A stretch of DNA of 64,000 nucleotides from Albula goreensis (Eukaryota > Chordata > Actinopteri > Albuliformes > Albulidae), in assembly GCA_022829145.1 (NCBI GenBank), contig CM040750.1, positions 1,894,501-1,958,500 of the forward strand, given 5' to 3'. Numbering within the stretch: the first letter of the stretch is position 1; each line of letters starts with the position of its first letter. Under the pieces are notes generated by a model. The model was not told where the DNA came from, ran no database searches, and saw nothing but the letters and a program-made list of their open reading frames with translations. Below are positions 1 to 13,900 of this stretch, one piece after another. Made by a program: the position numbers and the translations under genes.

Positions 1-320
1 GGCGGCGGGAAGCCGCAGACGCTCTCGCTGATGCGTCTGGAATGCAGCGCACCTTTAATGAGATGGAGATGATGTATACGCAGCGCTCCAGCGGCGCGGA
101 TGCTCCAGCACCGCGGACGGGCCGCACCAAGAGCAGCGAGCCCGCACCGTGATCGATGAGGACGGGGCTTTCAGCAGCGGTGACGAAGGAACACCACTCC
201 GCGACAACGGTGTAAACCTCGCGCAAACCATCAAAAGGAGGGGTTGGCTGCTTCTCCTCATGCGTGTTCTTTTTGCTTGTGTGTTTGTTTGGCTAAGCTT
301 GGCGTTTATTCAGGGGAGAA
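1..320. other. CpG-dense segment at the left edge, function unknown
   Basis: The first roughly 240 bases are GC-rich and unusually dense in CpG compared with the AT-rich sequence that follows. A frame starting at base 3 is open from the window edge to a TGA at 150-152 and reads MQRTFNEMEMMYTQRSSG, which I do not recognise. A second frame is open from about base 64 to 388 and includes a hydrophobic run. Neither resembles any part of CDKAL1 I know. It may be a CpG island or promoter, a terminal exon of an unknown transcript, or a conserved element cut by the window edge. Confidence 0.3.
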
Positions 321-3300
321 GCAGCGTCCTCAGTCAGTCTGCTCCGGATTGGTTAAATTTAAAGTTGCTGTTCAATGCCAGCTGCTAAAACAAATGTTGA
401 TTGGTATGTGTAGCTGTTCAGTGGAACTGAAAATGCATGAAAGCAAGCATAGGTGTGTTCTCATAAGTGAGGGGCAGAAAGAGTGACTGTTTACACAATA
501 ACCTGGAGCCGGAACACCTCGTCCTCCCCGTCCTTCATTTCTCAGATGGATTGTCCCAGGTTACCTTGCAGGTTCTGCACAACTAGTACAGACTCATAAC
601 TGGATTCTCTTGTTTTCATCTTGATCAATGCCAGACACATGAATACAATATAAAAAAAAAATTGACTTCTTAAATGAATGGGAGGAATAACAAAGCATTT
701 GTTTTCATAAAATGTACTTTGACAGGAATACAGCCAACATCATAATGCATTTCAAAGCAGACAGAGCAGGTCTTATTTTTTTCATCTGCTCTATGTATTC
801 CATTCATAAGATTCATAAGGTTAGGAGTGAAGACCAAGCTTTCAGACTGGCATTCCAACAATCTTCTTCTGATACATAATTAACGCTTCTTTAATGAGGG
901 GGAAACTTACAAAACTATAATTTCAAGAACCACGAAAACAACTTTTTGTTTATTGTTTCTGGCAATCATCTGTTCTCTGTACAAACACGCAAACACATTT
1001 GAGCAGTGAAAAGCCACACGCATGCCTGCTTCTTCGTATTTGATTGCAATTACTGTCAGTGATCTCTTTGACCTTCTCTGATACAGGCAGGCATTTGACA
1101 GGACACGCTGCAAAGAGAATCCTTAATGATAGCAGTTCAACTCTCTCCATTTATCTGCCTTTTAAATAGCATGCGCGTCTGCATACCAAATGAACAAGCT
1201 ATGCCGCACCGAGCAACGAGCATGGAGGATATAATTACACAGATCGTTATCAGAAAGAAAATCCAGGATCCATTTGACAATCCCAAAAAAAAAACAGGGA
1301 TTTATTTTTCCTCCTACTGTTAGATATAAGGGCCAATAAGTGCTTCAGCTGTCCACTCCAATGATCAGATGGCAACATCTACCCTGTCTGAGTGGAGGAG
1401 AGCCTTATCCTGACACAGAATGGCCCCTCTTTGAGTTCAGCAGCACGGTCTGCCGAATGCCCGGATCTGCTGTGTACTGTGCAAACCTTAATTACACTGT
1501 CAGGCAAGGGTGACGGTGAAGCCTAATCCACTGCAAGGAATTATTCAATCTTCTGACGTGCTCCTGCCACACAATATTTTTATGTTTATTGCCATTTGAA
1601 AAAAATGGTCATTCAGGTTACTTTATGATACAATGGTTATTTTTCTGTAGAGTAGAGTTCTTTAATAACCATTTGTCAAATGCAGATACAGGGGTCTAGA
1701 CAACAAAGATAAAATGGAGGTACTACTGACCTTTTTATGTTTTATTTCTACATTTGCTTTACAAATATGGATGCTTGCTTTTTTTTTTTTTTTTTTTTAC
1801 CTTACAAAGTATATTAAAATGTATAAGACCACGCACCAATACATCTCGGGTCACAGGTTCTGGTTTCTGTGGAAAGGTTACACTGGCCTTCGGTGAATGG
1901 TATTGGTTAGGGCACCAAGGTTAAAGGCCAAAAGGCCGAACTGTTAGAATGTGTTAGATTTGTAGCCAACATTTGGAAGCCATCCATTGCATTTTAAAAA
2001 CGAAAACGGAGAGGTCGGTGTAAAAGCATAATCTTTTTTTCAGAGCGAGTGCTTCTAAAGAGGTTTTTTGGGTGAATCTTAAAGAGATGTGACATATGAT
2101 GAGGATTTGTGGCTGAGACAAACAAAAGGAAGTCCCACTTGAGGGATTGCGGTCCACTGAGAATGTCGTCATGGCGGTGAATAAAGGGCGCCTTATAAAG
2201 AGCGTTGTGAGGCACGACTCCAAGAGAAACAGCAGTAGCCCTTTTACTTCAGTTATAAGTCATTACACAGTAAAAAAATGGAAGAAATTACACAAAATTG
2301 CATTTCGTCCATTCATTCTGCTAGATGCATTTCTACTGGCTTCATTTGTTTTGTAAGCTAGCAAGGCATTTCAGAGGGAATGCAATTAGAATACCTAACA
2401 CAACAGCAGTCATTATGGACTGTTTTAGAAATAATCTGAAGTTCACTCCCTGGACTAGAGAGTGACAATGCTGTGAGAATGTAACTGTGGCGTGATGACA
2501 AAAAACATGCAGTTGCCTGAATAATTAGTTTAGCAAAACAGCATTCATGACCAAGAGTTTTGCGATTTACAAATGTTTGAAAAACTACAGCTTGACAATT
2601 ATTCGAGAGCAAAAAAATGCAGCTCTACACACCAGATGTGTGTTTATCACGGTCTATACATCGAGTTTAACAGGGTTCAGTTTCACTGAAGTTTCTTTCG
2701 TAAATCGTAGCCATCGGGGAAAATCTATGTCAACTTAGCTCGTCATCTTAGCCTAGTAATATTAAAACTGCCTATGTTATAAGAAAAATCAAAGATTCTC
2801 TTACCTGGACAACAGATATACTCAGTATACTCTGGTATTTGAAAATAGACTGTAACACTTTTTTCAGTTCATTCTTTTCCTATGACACAGGGTTTGGTAT
2901 AATAACCATACTCCAGTCTCCACAATCCCATATCATCACAACCGTGGTTTTGATCACAGTTTTTCAACAAGACATATCACTTCAGACTATTGCTTGTTTG
3001 ATATGATTTTAATATGCCGTGATGAAGAAAATAAAAAACATCTCTGTTCAGCATAGAAATCATAATGTTTGTGATTATAGTTAAGAGATGTGGATCTCCT
3101 ACTAAGCAGCATGAATCCAGAAGTTCTGACTCACTTTGCTTCTGGCCATGTTATTTATTTCAGGTAATTTTAAGTGCCATTAGGATTGCATAACAAACAA
3201 ATCCACTTCACCCTTTGGCACTGAACACCGAAACCAGCTTCACATGAAATGAAACCATCCTGCTTTGAAGACCCAAAATAAATATGCATCCAGTCAATAC

Positions 3301-3682
3301 AACACAACATCCATAAGCACCCTACAAAGTGTAACAATTAACAAAAAAATAATAACATTGACATTGATCAGATGAGTGTTTCATAAGACAGTTTACATTT
3401 TCTATTTAAAACAACATAAAACAATTTTGCAGTCATCTCAAAACAGCGAAGCTGGACCTCTTGACTGGTTTGTCTAGAACACTTTCACATTCTGGTGCTG
3501 AATCCTATGTGCTAGTAGCTAGGGTGGACTAACTGAGGAAGGTGACTGACTGAGGAAGGTGACAGACCAAGCAACATGACAGACCAAGGAACATGACTGA
3601 CTGAGGAATGAATGAGGTGTGAATGAGGAGTACTCCCCACAACGATTGCCAAGTAGCGAATGGCAGAATATGCTTCAGAGGG

Positions 3683-3691
<9 letters not shown>

Positions 3692-3762
<71 letters not shown>

Positions 3763-3788
3763 CACAGACAGACACACACACACACACC
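3692..3788. repeat. (AC)n microsatellite
   Basis: An uninterrupted AC run of about 34 copies (3692-3760) is followed by gtcacagacag and a second short AC run. Read-through frames encode only alternating Thr-His or Val-Cys, so they are not genes. Just upstream, 3530-3600 holds short imperfect copies of gactgaggaaggt and acagaccaa. Confidence 0.97.
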
Positions 3789-6700
3789 TCTGGCGCTCTC
3801 ATATATATATGGAAAAATTAAGAACTGCCGAGGGAAATTCTCATGGTCTGGGTGTGCCGCATTTAAACGACAGAAGGTGATGAAATTCTCAGTGGAAGAC
3901 GTGTGACTCAGCAGAGGAGTTTCCTGGGGGTCTGCTTGCGAGGGCAGGCACTTCACTGCTGTACTCCAGAGCGCTCTGCCTTCTGTTTGAGGAAGTGAGA
4001 TGGATGATCCCACAGACAGCCCGCTAACTTTATCACACCCGTGGCACCGGGAAGGAAGTGCCCCGAGCCAAAAACCGTACCTGGACAACAGCTCCCTGCG
4101 CCTGCTAAACGAGTTCCTGCTCCTGAATTCTCGCCTCGCCCGTACCCTGGAGATACCACCGTCCTGGCCTTACTTTAATTCACTAACAGACTCAGTGAAT
4201 CCCTTTGTTCAGTGCACTACCGTAACTGAAATCTTGTTGATTGATTTGAATATTATTCACAGAGGGAAATTGAACAACATCACAGTGTTAGGATGTAGCA
4301 AAGCTGCTGTGAAGGCTCTGAGTGTTTCTTAGGCAGCATTCACTTTTCTGACAAACATATCTCAAGTGAGCTGTCAGCCTCGTTTTTAATCAAGACAACT
4401 GTGAGAACGATTTGCCTGTTAAATGGCAAAAACCCACAAACAAAAACCCACCAACTATGGCTTATTTCCATCAGTTGCACGTTCCTCCAACCTCAAGCCA
4501 ATCAGGATGGTAGGGGAAAAGTCTCATTTTATATATCTTCTATGCTTTGATTTCAAGGATGGATGCGCATGCTCTTGACCGCAATATGCCTGAATGAGTT
4601 GGGGATCTCCTCCTTAAGCACCATCTCCAGAGAGTGTAACTTCACTTTCCCCATTTAAGAGTATACCTTTATCCTAAAAGCAGGAAGTGTGATTTTTGAA
4701 ACATGAAGTGACTGCACGAGTCCGATTCCACACATTACACCACATGGTCCTGGAGAGAACCTCAGGACTCTGTGCCACAGTATTTTTGTCATGGTTTGTC
4801 TTTGCTGGTGGATGAAATGCTTGAGCACTTGACTCCATTCCTTCAGTATTTCTGTCTCAAGTGCACGCAGGGCAGGAAATGCCTTTCCAGGTCGCTATTA
4901 TATCACACTCCTGAGAGGCCATCCATTGGCCATCGGCCTCTTAAGGCTGGCCTATGAAACCTGACCCTCAGCAAGATTCTGCCAAAACTCTCCCAAGAGC
5001 CAAAAATGTCATTGCTAGTACTCAAATGACTAATTATAAGAGTTTAAGTGTCATAACAATCTGAAAGACAGGGTGACTGCTGTTACACCAGCAGTCAATT
5101 TCTGTTTGCTTGTTTTGGGGTCTTTCTGTTAACCTTCATAGATGAAATTATGATAAACAAATTTTTTTAAGGCAAGTAATGCTTTCCTTTGGTAACACTA
5201 ATGGGGATACCACTCAATTCTAAAAGCATGTCTCACTTTACACTTTTCTTTTCTAGAACCCTCATACACATGCCTCATTCCACAGTTTTGGCAGTGAACT
5301 AAAATAATTCATAAGGCTCTTGCTGTTGTTCTGCCTTTCACTTACTCTGCTTCCACCCCCACATATTTCTCCTTTTCTACCTTCTTCCCCACCCCTCCCT
5401 GCTTTCTTAGTGAAGTCTGCACAGCACTGAAGGGTTAACTCATGTGTCAAAAACAACCACACAGAGACACAACACATCTCCACCTGTTACCAAACATCCA
5501 AACTGTTACCACCATGCTACCTGAGGGCCATGCCTTCTCACCTGGCCTACAGCAAACACTGCCATTCCACTGGAAACACCCATGTGAGACACATGGCACC
5601 TCACTCTTCACACATCACACTACACCTGCAGCACACTCCCCTTCTCAGTATGGAGGGCTTCCCCGTTTCTCATATCCCTGTCTCGTCTCAGGACTTCTGC
5701 ATCTCAACGATATGCAGGTCGGTTCAACCTTTCTCCATCTTTAAATAACCAGGCCCCATGCTTTAAACCAGCTGATGCTAAATAACACAAGGCAGGGGAG
5801 CTAAAACACAACTCTCCACCCAGGTAGGGGAGCTAATTAAATAAACAGCCAGTTTAGTGCATGGGTGGAACAAATAACAATAAGTCTGTAAGCAGATTTT
5901 TTCCACCTCTGCTTACTAATTAGGTAAAGGCAGCTCTGAGAGGTGTAGGGGGTGGAGGCACTGAGCAGAATGTGCCAGGGCTTCAGAGTATGGCACAGTT
6001 GCTCCAGCGGACAGCTGCTCAGTGCAGTGGGGAAGTGGGGAATGGTGGGGCAGAGGTGGGATGAATCTCCCACAGCTCTCCCTGGGCCAGGCCTCCATCA
6101 TTGCGACAAGCTGGATCCTCCATGTGGAGAATGGCTCTCAGCTCTACCTTTCTCCTACAGTCGAGGGGCCACAGAAGGCCAAGAAAAATGACCAATGTCC
6201 AACCATTCTTTATTCTTTCTGCATGCCTCTGAATGTGTCAAATTTTCAGTTTTAATTGTATAATGTTAAAACATGATTTATATATTTAAATGCTGGATTT
6301 GATTGCATGCGACGCATCAATACTTGCATTTATTAACTTTATGACACACACTGCAGCAGTTGATACTCCTGTAATAAGCAGGAGACTGCAGCAAAAAAAA
6401 GTTCATTGATAAACTGGAATGGGGAAATAAAAAATACATGAAAAGGTGGGGATGAGGTAATAATTAAATCTTTGTCTGAGCCCAATTTGCTTTGTTAGAG
6501 CAAATTTTCTCATTAAACTGTCTCTTTGCCATGTCAGCATATGGATTACTCTTTTCTTCCTATGAATCTCTTGAAACTGGTTAACCGTTTTTAATGAGCT
6601 GGGAGAGTTGATTTGAAGCCACTGAACTCTCAAATACGATACTGGGGACACTGAGCTGTCTGAGGTGAGGCGTACTCCTGCACCGCACAGAGAAGACAGG

Positions 6701-7671
6701 GTCAAAGAGGATACTGGGAATGATGTTCACCTTTTAAACCATGGAGGGGAGTAAGTGCTGAGTACGACTTTATCCATCAAACAGAGAGCATGACAGTGAG
6801 CCGATTTCTCTAATTCACATGCTGACTAGCCGTTCATCCTTTCCATACTTCACACGAACCAGCGTTGACATACAGGTGAGACCTGGAGGACTTTATTCGT
6901 CTTCCGAGGTCACTGCAGGCAGAGCGACCAGCTACGGATGAAGCAAATAGCATGCTGTGCTGATGTAGGACCAGAGTGGACAGAGATAGTGGTTTGTATT
7001 GGAGGAAGGGGGTGGAGTTACTGGGGTTGGACACTGTGATTGGGCTGCTGCTTCCCTATGCATTGAGCAGCCCAGGTTATCAGTTTCTCCCCTCTGGGAA
7101 ATGAGCTTCTGAATCAGAACTGCTTCTCCTCACCATAACCATAACAATAACAGCAAAAGAAAACAAATCATATTATTTTTTCTGGACTGCACAATCTCAG
7201 TCTCAGCAGTGATATTCGCTGAAGTCTCTGGCCACGGCAGTGTGACGGATGGTCAGGCCGTTGGAGTTGTGGGGAGTGGGGGGGTCGGAGACAGTCCGTG
7301 GGTGCAGTGTAATGTAAACCCGCTCAGCTGAAGACAATATTTACAGGCTTATTCAATCATACTGCAAAACCACTGAACTGAAGTCAAGGTTAACTTTGCT
7401 CAGAAAAAAGCTGCACAAACAAACTGGAGATACAAAAAGCACATGAATGTTTGATAAACTAAATCTATTGTTAAGAGCTGGAAAAAACAATACAGAACAA
7501 ATACAAAAGAATGGAATTTCTGGAGTGACCAGAGTTTCTGTTTTATCATATACCATTCCTGACAGGGAGACTGCAGTGGAACAGGCAGTGTGTTTTGCGT
7601 ATGTGATATTTATCGTGTTCCTGGAGGCTGGTTTGGGCTTGGGCCCAATGTGAGCGAGAATGGAGGATGAT

Positions 7672-7695
7672 GGGGGGGGGGGGAGGGTGGGGGGT
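7672..7695 (+). repeat. Poly-G tract with G-quadruplex potential
   Basis: A run of 12 G is followed by AGGGTGGGGGG, giving at least four G-runs of three or more within about 24 bases on the plus strand. This fits the usual G-quadruplex pattern. Poly-G runs are also prone to sequencing-length error. Confidence 0.7.
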
Positions 7696-7881
7696 TTGGT
7701 AGGCGTTGTTGGGAAACAAGGCTGGAGGACACGTCTGTCCAGAAAGGGCAGCTCTTCCCACAGGACGCCATTAGCCTGGCAGAGTCCTCTGGGGGTGTCC
7801 TTCCAAGCCCTTTTCACAGGAGTGGGTGAGAGGTTGAGGGTGGGAGGGGGTAGGGGAGGTTAAGGGCTTAAAGAACCCCCC

Positions 7882-7915
7882 CACACACACACACACACAC
7901 AGACACACACACACC
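7882..7915. repeat. Short (CA)n microsatellite
   Basis: A CA run is interrupted once by AGA and lies about 190 bases right of the poly-G tract, in a G-rich then C-rich stretch. Confidence 0.9.
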
Positions 7916-8525
7916 TCCTCTGTTTGCAGGGTGTTTGTGAGTGGCAGGCCCGAGTCTAGAGTTAGATGCCATGCATTAAAGGCATGGCCTGAGAGTTCAC
8001 ATGACAGCGCTCCTATCCCCCATAAAGCCCTAATGGTGCAGCCCAGACATCCACACTGCTTCCCCAGGGAACCTCTACATATTGACCCCTCAAAGTGTAG
8101 CATGTAAATGAAATGTCAATTTGGCTCCCGTTGAACTTTACAACAATTAGACCCGCAGTCAGAAGGCGACGGGCCAGCTCAGGATCTCAGGGAAATGCAG
8201 ACATACGGCCTGCACTGTGCACACATGAGCCATGCCTGTACTCATGGGTAATTCACCACAAAAGCTCATTTGCTCAACTTCTCACTGAATACTACACACC
8301 AATGTTTCTAATTCATGCTTTTAATGATTTATGAAACCTATTCAGTGAATAAAGGGAATTTGTTTCATCTGGTTACTTCATGTGGATCTACTGTAAAAAG
8401 TAATCTGGCACCTTTTTTAGATTATAACTAACAGGAAATTCAAACACGGCTATTATATTTTTTTCTCCTTTTTTTTAATCGCTTCACTTTTACAATAGGC
8501 TGGATTGACTCCTGAGAGCATTCCA

Positions 8526-8597
8526 TGGACTTCAGCAGGCTACCCTGCTGTTTTACAGGGGTGGACTTCAGCAGGCTACCCTGCTGTTTTACAGGGG
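8526..8597. repeat. Perfect 36-bp tandem duplication containing a hairpin
   Basis: The 36-base unit beginning tggacttcagcaggctaccc occurs twice in a row without a mismatch. Each unit contains AGCAGG-ctac-CCTGCT, a perfect 6-bp inverted repeat with a 4-base loop. The duplication is probably recent because the copies are identical. Confidence 0.95.
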
Positions 8598-9075
8598 TTT
8601 TCAGGGATCTGAGCTCTTCACTTGACCTTTCTCAACTTAAAACACCCTCACACTCACATTACTTCATAAGCTTCCTTTCTTTTACTGAGCAAAGCCAAAC
8701 AATTTTCACTGAGGGGAGAAAAACTGAAAATATTCCCCTTCTCCTTTTGTATAGACACATAGAAAGTCATTCTGCTGAAATAATCTGATCTGTTCCTGTC
8801 AGAATCTGTGGGCCTATTTAAGAGGAACTGTTGGCCCTTATGACAACAAAGTATCCCTCCCCTCACAACAGCCAACATCCTGCCCAATGCCGACTCCAGT
8901 GCATGCTGGCTGCACCTGTTCACATACCAGCGGTGGCAGCCAGTGTTACCCCCAATGCACCCATGAGCTTCATTACTGACTGCCTCGCTAAATACTTGTG
9001 CCCTTTCTCTTCTTAGGCTCAAAATACATGTTGCATAAATCAGCAAATTCTATCCAAAAAGTAAGCTTAAAGGTT

Positions 9076-9093
9076 AAAAAAAAAAAAAAAAAA
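9076..9093. repeat. Poly(A) tract, about 18 bases
   Basis: A homopolymer A run with no recognisable retroelement body beside it. Confidence 0.9.
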
Positions 9094-11008
9094 GGTGTTT
9101 GTATGTCAGCATTTTAGACTGAAATGTGGATGAATGTGTTACATCACAGCTCCTACACTGAACCAGGCTTTAAAAGGGCCAAGTTCCTCTGTCCTCCCAT
9201 CCACAGCAATGACTTCTATAACCTCTACTGTGAAGCCCATAACCTCATAGTACAAGGTTCAATCTCTGATGTAAGAAGGGTTTGAGGACCTATAACACAA
9301 TGCTGGCTAAAACCTGATAGAGCCAATCAGATTTGAGGAAAGCTCAAAACTTTCACCTCCCTTTGTAGATGTTCCAGAGATAGAGCTTGTGGAGGCCAGA
9401 AGAAGAGTTGACAGACCTAAAAAGAGGCAGTCTCTCGTGTCACGGGTTTTTGAGTCAGGAGCTCTGTTGTTTACTCACCTGCTGGCTGACGGCTTTTGTG
9501 GCCGTCCTGACATGCTCCTAAGCTTTTCCACACGAAGGCACTGACTGCGGGCAGTGTCGCGCCCATGTAAAGCAGCAGGGCAGTTTGGCAAACACCTGTT
9601 CCTCTATTTTTCCAAAAGGCCTCAGAACAAAAGAGTTTGAGATGTGCTTTAGGACAATATTGTCAAGGCCATGAGATCAGAGTCGAATATTCTCTTTCTC
9701 CACAAAGTGCGAAACTAAATGGCATTTTAAACCACTTATTTTCATAAGTATACCACAGCTTTGGTTTGATGGTAAAGTGGGCCTTCAACCACTACCAAAT
9801 ACAAATTAAAATGGCCAGAAATAGACAGCAATATGAATAAATCCTCAATATTTTCACAATTGTTTTATTTTTCAAGAGCTCTCAAAAGCTTGACAAAAGG
9901 GTAGGATAAAAGTGAACCAGCAGAGAAAGGGGGTCTTGCTACAGACAGAATATATGATACTTTTGAGCTTTAACAGGCAAAGAGGGAATAAGGCACAGTG
10001 GGGTCTCTCCCATCCCACAATGCACTGGGCCCCAATAATGAAACTGCCGCCCGTCGTGCTCCCTCACACAGCTGGGTGCATTCTGGGCCGGGTTGCTATC
10101 GCGCTCAGTCTGCTAGCCACAGTCTATATTAAAGCTGCACAAACAGGCAATTAACAGAAATGGCACACAAAACTCACTGTATGAAGCTCCGTCCATGGCA
10201 TGCCTCAGGGACCCTGTTCTATTCAGGCCACTTTTTCAAACTATATTCTGATATGTATGCTTGAGTGGCACAACAACCAAATTCTCTAAAAGAAAAAAAA
10301 CTTGTTTTCAGGACAAAAAAGGTTTTTCTTTCTCTGACACAGAATTCATTCCTCAAGTGGGTTTGAATCAACTTTATGAGCTCTTTAGTTACTGGAAACT
10401 TATAGTGCAGACGGTTTGCTCAGATGTTCTCATACATAACATAAAAACACATAATGACAACAAGTGGACAATACTAGCATTTGCTTCAAAGCAAAATTAA
10501 CCAAGTTTGTTTCAAAGGAGACCAAATGGAAACAAGCTGTGTTTGTAAATACATGACTGGGAGCATGATAACAGTGTGTGAGTGCATTCTTTTCCGCTAA
10601 ACTTGAAGCATTGTTGTTATGCTAGGTACAAAAAGACATGCCATTGTTCTTGACTTCTTAGATTCCACTCTTCTGAAAACTTTCCATTCCACATTTTTTC
10701 CTCTTTCCCATATACAGTACAAAATATTTATTTCTCAATATGAGATGAAACAGCTTCACCTTGACATTCACCACGTTCTCCTTGCATCATAATGACATGA
10801 GATTACATACAAATGAGCCCTTGATGTGTGTGTTTTTTTTTAGACCAATTTAGGCATTGTGTGATTACACCCTGTCATTAAACAGCAGGTGGTTGAGAGA
10901 TGAAACTGCATTGTGGACAGCACATATTATTGAGTATGTTTAATACACCTCCTACTAATGGTTGAGAGCCGTGCTGCTTAAACAATAGCATAGTTGATAC
11001 CACACTGC

Positions 11009-11031
11009 GAGAGAGAGAGAGAGAGGGAGGG
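11009..11031. repeat. Short (GA)n tract
   Basis: About eight GA copies followed by GGGAGGGA, in an otherwise unremarkable region. Confidence 0.9.
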
Positions 11032-11325
11032 ATCCACAGTCTTGGGGATAGACAGAAAGAGAGAAAGAAGTGTGCAGCCTCAAACTGTCACTGCATGACA
11101 GGAAAGGTGGAGCCAGAATTTGACTTCCTCTAAAATGGTAGATATAGGCAAGACTAGATACGATTAAACCCCACTGCTGGAGGAGAAGCCCCTCAGTAAG
11201 ATGTGACCCTAGGGGAGAGAGCAGGGCTGCCTGACCAGGCCTGGGGGGCAGGGCAGCCTCGGGAGGCAGTGCTCATGACTTTCTCCTCTGGGTCCCCCTC
11301 CCTTGCTTGCACTCAGCAGTGAGAC

Positions 11326-11551
11326 GTCACTCACAAAGGCTTCCGGGCCTTTCTTTTCTTTTACGCTGATTTTCCCCCCTTTTTCCAACCCGAATGTTCA
11401 AGCGAACTTGTTGATCTCACCGCAGCACACGCACCAATGGGACCACTGGCCATGGCCGGGAATGGCAAAGCCGGGAATCAAACCCCCGACCTCAGGACCC
11501 GTAGGCGGCAATTTATCCCACAAGTCACTCAGAGGCGCTTCCGGGCTTTCT
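11326..11551 (-). mobile_element. Probable tRNA-derived SINE remnant with flanking direct repeats
   Basis: On the minus strand the element contains GGGGGTTTGATTCCCGGC, close to the RNA polymerase III B-box consensus GGTTCGANTCC, after a head resembling a tRNA 5' half (GAGTGACTTGTGGGATAA). The insert is bounded by near-identical direct repeats of about 28 bases at 11326-11354 and 11524-11551, sharing GTCACTCA and CTTCCGGG, which could be target-site duplications. I cannot name the family; the repeats also overlap the presumed head, so a tandem duplication is an alternative. Confidence 0.5.
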
Positions 11552-12805
11552 AGTGATGGAGCAGACACCCAACAGCCATGACTGGTGCTCCGTTTCAGAA
11601 AGGACTCCTCTTTACCCCGTACAACGGATAGGTAGACATTTCCACAGGACGTGGGTAAGATTCAGACTGATAGCGTTATAGCAGTAACATAAAAAGTGCC
11701 TACATGAGTATTAAAACTTTTTTTTTTTTTAATTATATCACCATGGCAGCAAGAGAGAAATTACATACAATAGAGGTTCTCAAAGAAAAGTAAGTCAGGA
11801 GCACAAACATGCAAACTGCATGTATACAATGGGCCAGCAGTGCTATCATTGACTATGTTCAGCAACATTTCTCTACCTGAGCAACAAGAAAAGCATTTTC
11901 CTGTAAATGGAAATCATTTTCCCCATGTTTTCCCCAACTGGCTCTGGAATTCCCACGGGAAAACACACCGCTCAGTGCTTTGTTACTCTGTCTCAACAAA
12001 AATGCACATTCAGTACATTTTCATTGACTGAGTGATCAATTTTCATCCTTTTTTTCCAGAACATTACATTGTGACCGTCATTGCACACGGTCCTTCCAGT
12101 GCTCTAAACAGCAAAGGGTGGTCTGTTCGGTGTCTGTTCTCTGTAACTGCTGCTGCTGTGTCCCACCTGCACGTCAAACAGCCATCAGGGGACACAGATC
12201 TGGCTCCTCTGGGCGTGCACTGGGGTGAACACACGCAACCACACGCAGCCACCTCACAAAGCTGTTCAGTTTTCAGGGACTCCCCGCATGTGTGTGTTTG
12301 AGTAAACCGACTCTACCTTCCGAGCACCCTCCCCACCCTGTTCCTCACTCATGCCTCTCCCCCATTCTTCTTCTGCAGAACTTCACTAGTGCCCTGACCC
12401 CCTGACCTTTGGTGCGTGACCCCAGGCAGCCATTAGTGAATGAGCTGGGGGGGGTTAACTCTACACTTAGTATTCCTCCATGTGATTAGACTGCCTCACT
12501 GGATTAGCAGGTAGCATGCCTTGACCTCCTAATGAAATTAACCAAAGGAGCTTAATGGGGGGAATCGCTTCAATGCTCAACAACTGAGGCTGGGCCATTG
12601 ACAGTGGGGATGAGGGGGAATGGATACTTGGTTTTATGCATATCGAAATAAACCAATAAGAGACAGAGGGAGAGGGAGGGTGGAGTCAATAAGCGTTGAA
12701 AAGTGGCTTCAGGAAACAAGCAGCTCCCAGTGGAAACAGAAATAAAATATTATGGGGCCCGTTCATTATCTGGGCTAACGCTGGGCTTCTGTCTTTATTC
12801 ACTCG

Positions 12806-12931
12806 TGACCCTACAACGAAAGTATGCTGATTTTTCATGTGTTCTTTCACCTCTGTTCCTCTCAAAGAGGGCATAACATATTTTTTTTCCACCAGTGACC
12901 TTACGACCAAAGCATGCTGATTTTTGATGTT
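12806..12931. repeat. Diverged short duplication
   Basis: Two similar segments of about 35 bases, at roughly 12806-12840 and 12895-12930, share GTGACC, a variable middle, and ATGCTGATTTTT. A T-run of 18 follows at 12954-12971. Confidence 0.6.
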
Positions 12932-13167
12932 TTTGTTTTAAAAAAGTGAAGACTTTTTTTTTTTTTTTTTTACTTTTGTAAAGAGAGGTAAAAAAAAATA
13001 ATTTCCATTGTCTTTTTACGAACCTTGTAATAAAGTAAAACAGACCTCTAACTTCAAAAACTGACTTCACTGACATTACTTAATTGTAAGAAAGTCTGAA
13101 AATCTTCCACCATCAGCCCCGCTAACAGCCCCACCCTGCCTGGGGCATTCTGCAGCGGCCTCGGGGG

Positions 13168-13242
13168 ACAGCTCCAGATATCTGAGCTTAAATCTGGACA
13201 GCTATGCCTCCTCTAGCCTCAGCTCCAGATATCTGAAGTTAA
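13168..13242. repeat. Duplicated 17-base motif around AGATATCT
   Basis: The sequence CAGCTCCAGATATCTGA appears at about 13169 and again at about 13220, each followed by a TTAAAT. The core AGATATCT is palindromic. Confidence 0.85.
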
Positions 13243-13900
13243 ATGTTTAACCTCAATGTTTACCCTTACATTTCATACAAAGTGAGGGTACACGGAATCC
13301 ACCTTACTGCAAGAAAGAGTAATCCGTGTGAATGGCATTTCAGGATTAATTACACATGCAGGGGGAAGTCAAGGTTACGCAAAGGTTACTCAAAGCACAG
13401 CACCTGAAAGTAAATGACATACACAGCACTTACACAGAATGGATGATAGTTAAAGGTTGGGGTGATCAGTTCTGTATTTTGTGATAGCTATGATCTAGAA
13501 GGGACAACAGTTCCACTTCCTCTGAGAAAAAGCATGTTTGAACACCTTTATCTGAGAACCATTACGCCACACAGACCATGGCGGGTGTACAGAAGGCGGG
13601 GTAGGGACCACAGGACGTGTGCCTGGGCACGGGAGACAGTGGAGCAGGCAGGGAGTCTTTATCTCCCCCTCAGTCACCAACTGACGTTCTGTTCCAGGCA
13701 CAGGCAGAGAGATTAGTCCCCCGTTCTCCTGCCTCGGCGATCGATAAGGAGACCGCTATCGCACCATCCTTTCAAACAGGCCCCTATCGCACAGCCCAAC
13801 TATCTGCGCTCGCCTTGTTGTGAAACTAACGACCGGTCTTTATTTGCTTCCTGCTTTTTTGGCAGCCTGGTTTTCCCAAACAAAACTTGTTGGGACACAG

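Noticed and set aside
149-388. Short membrane-like open frame at the left edge
   Set aside because: Starts at a GTG, has one hydrophobic run from T-rich sequence, and matches no family I know.
4000-4332. 110-residue plus-strand frame
   Set aside because: No recognisable motif and no splice or promoter context; likely chance.
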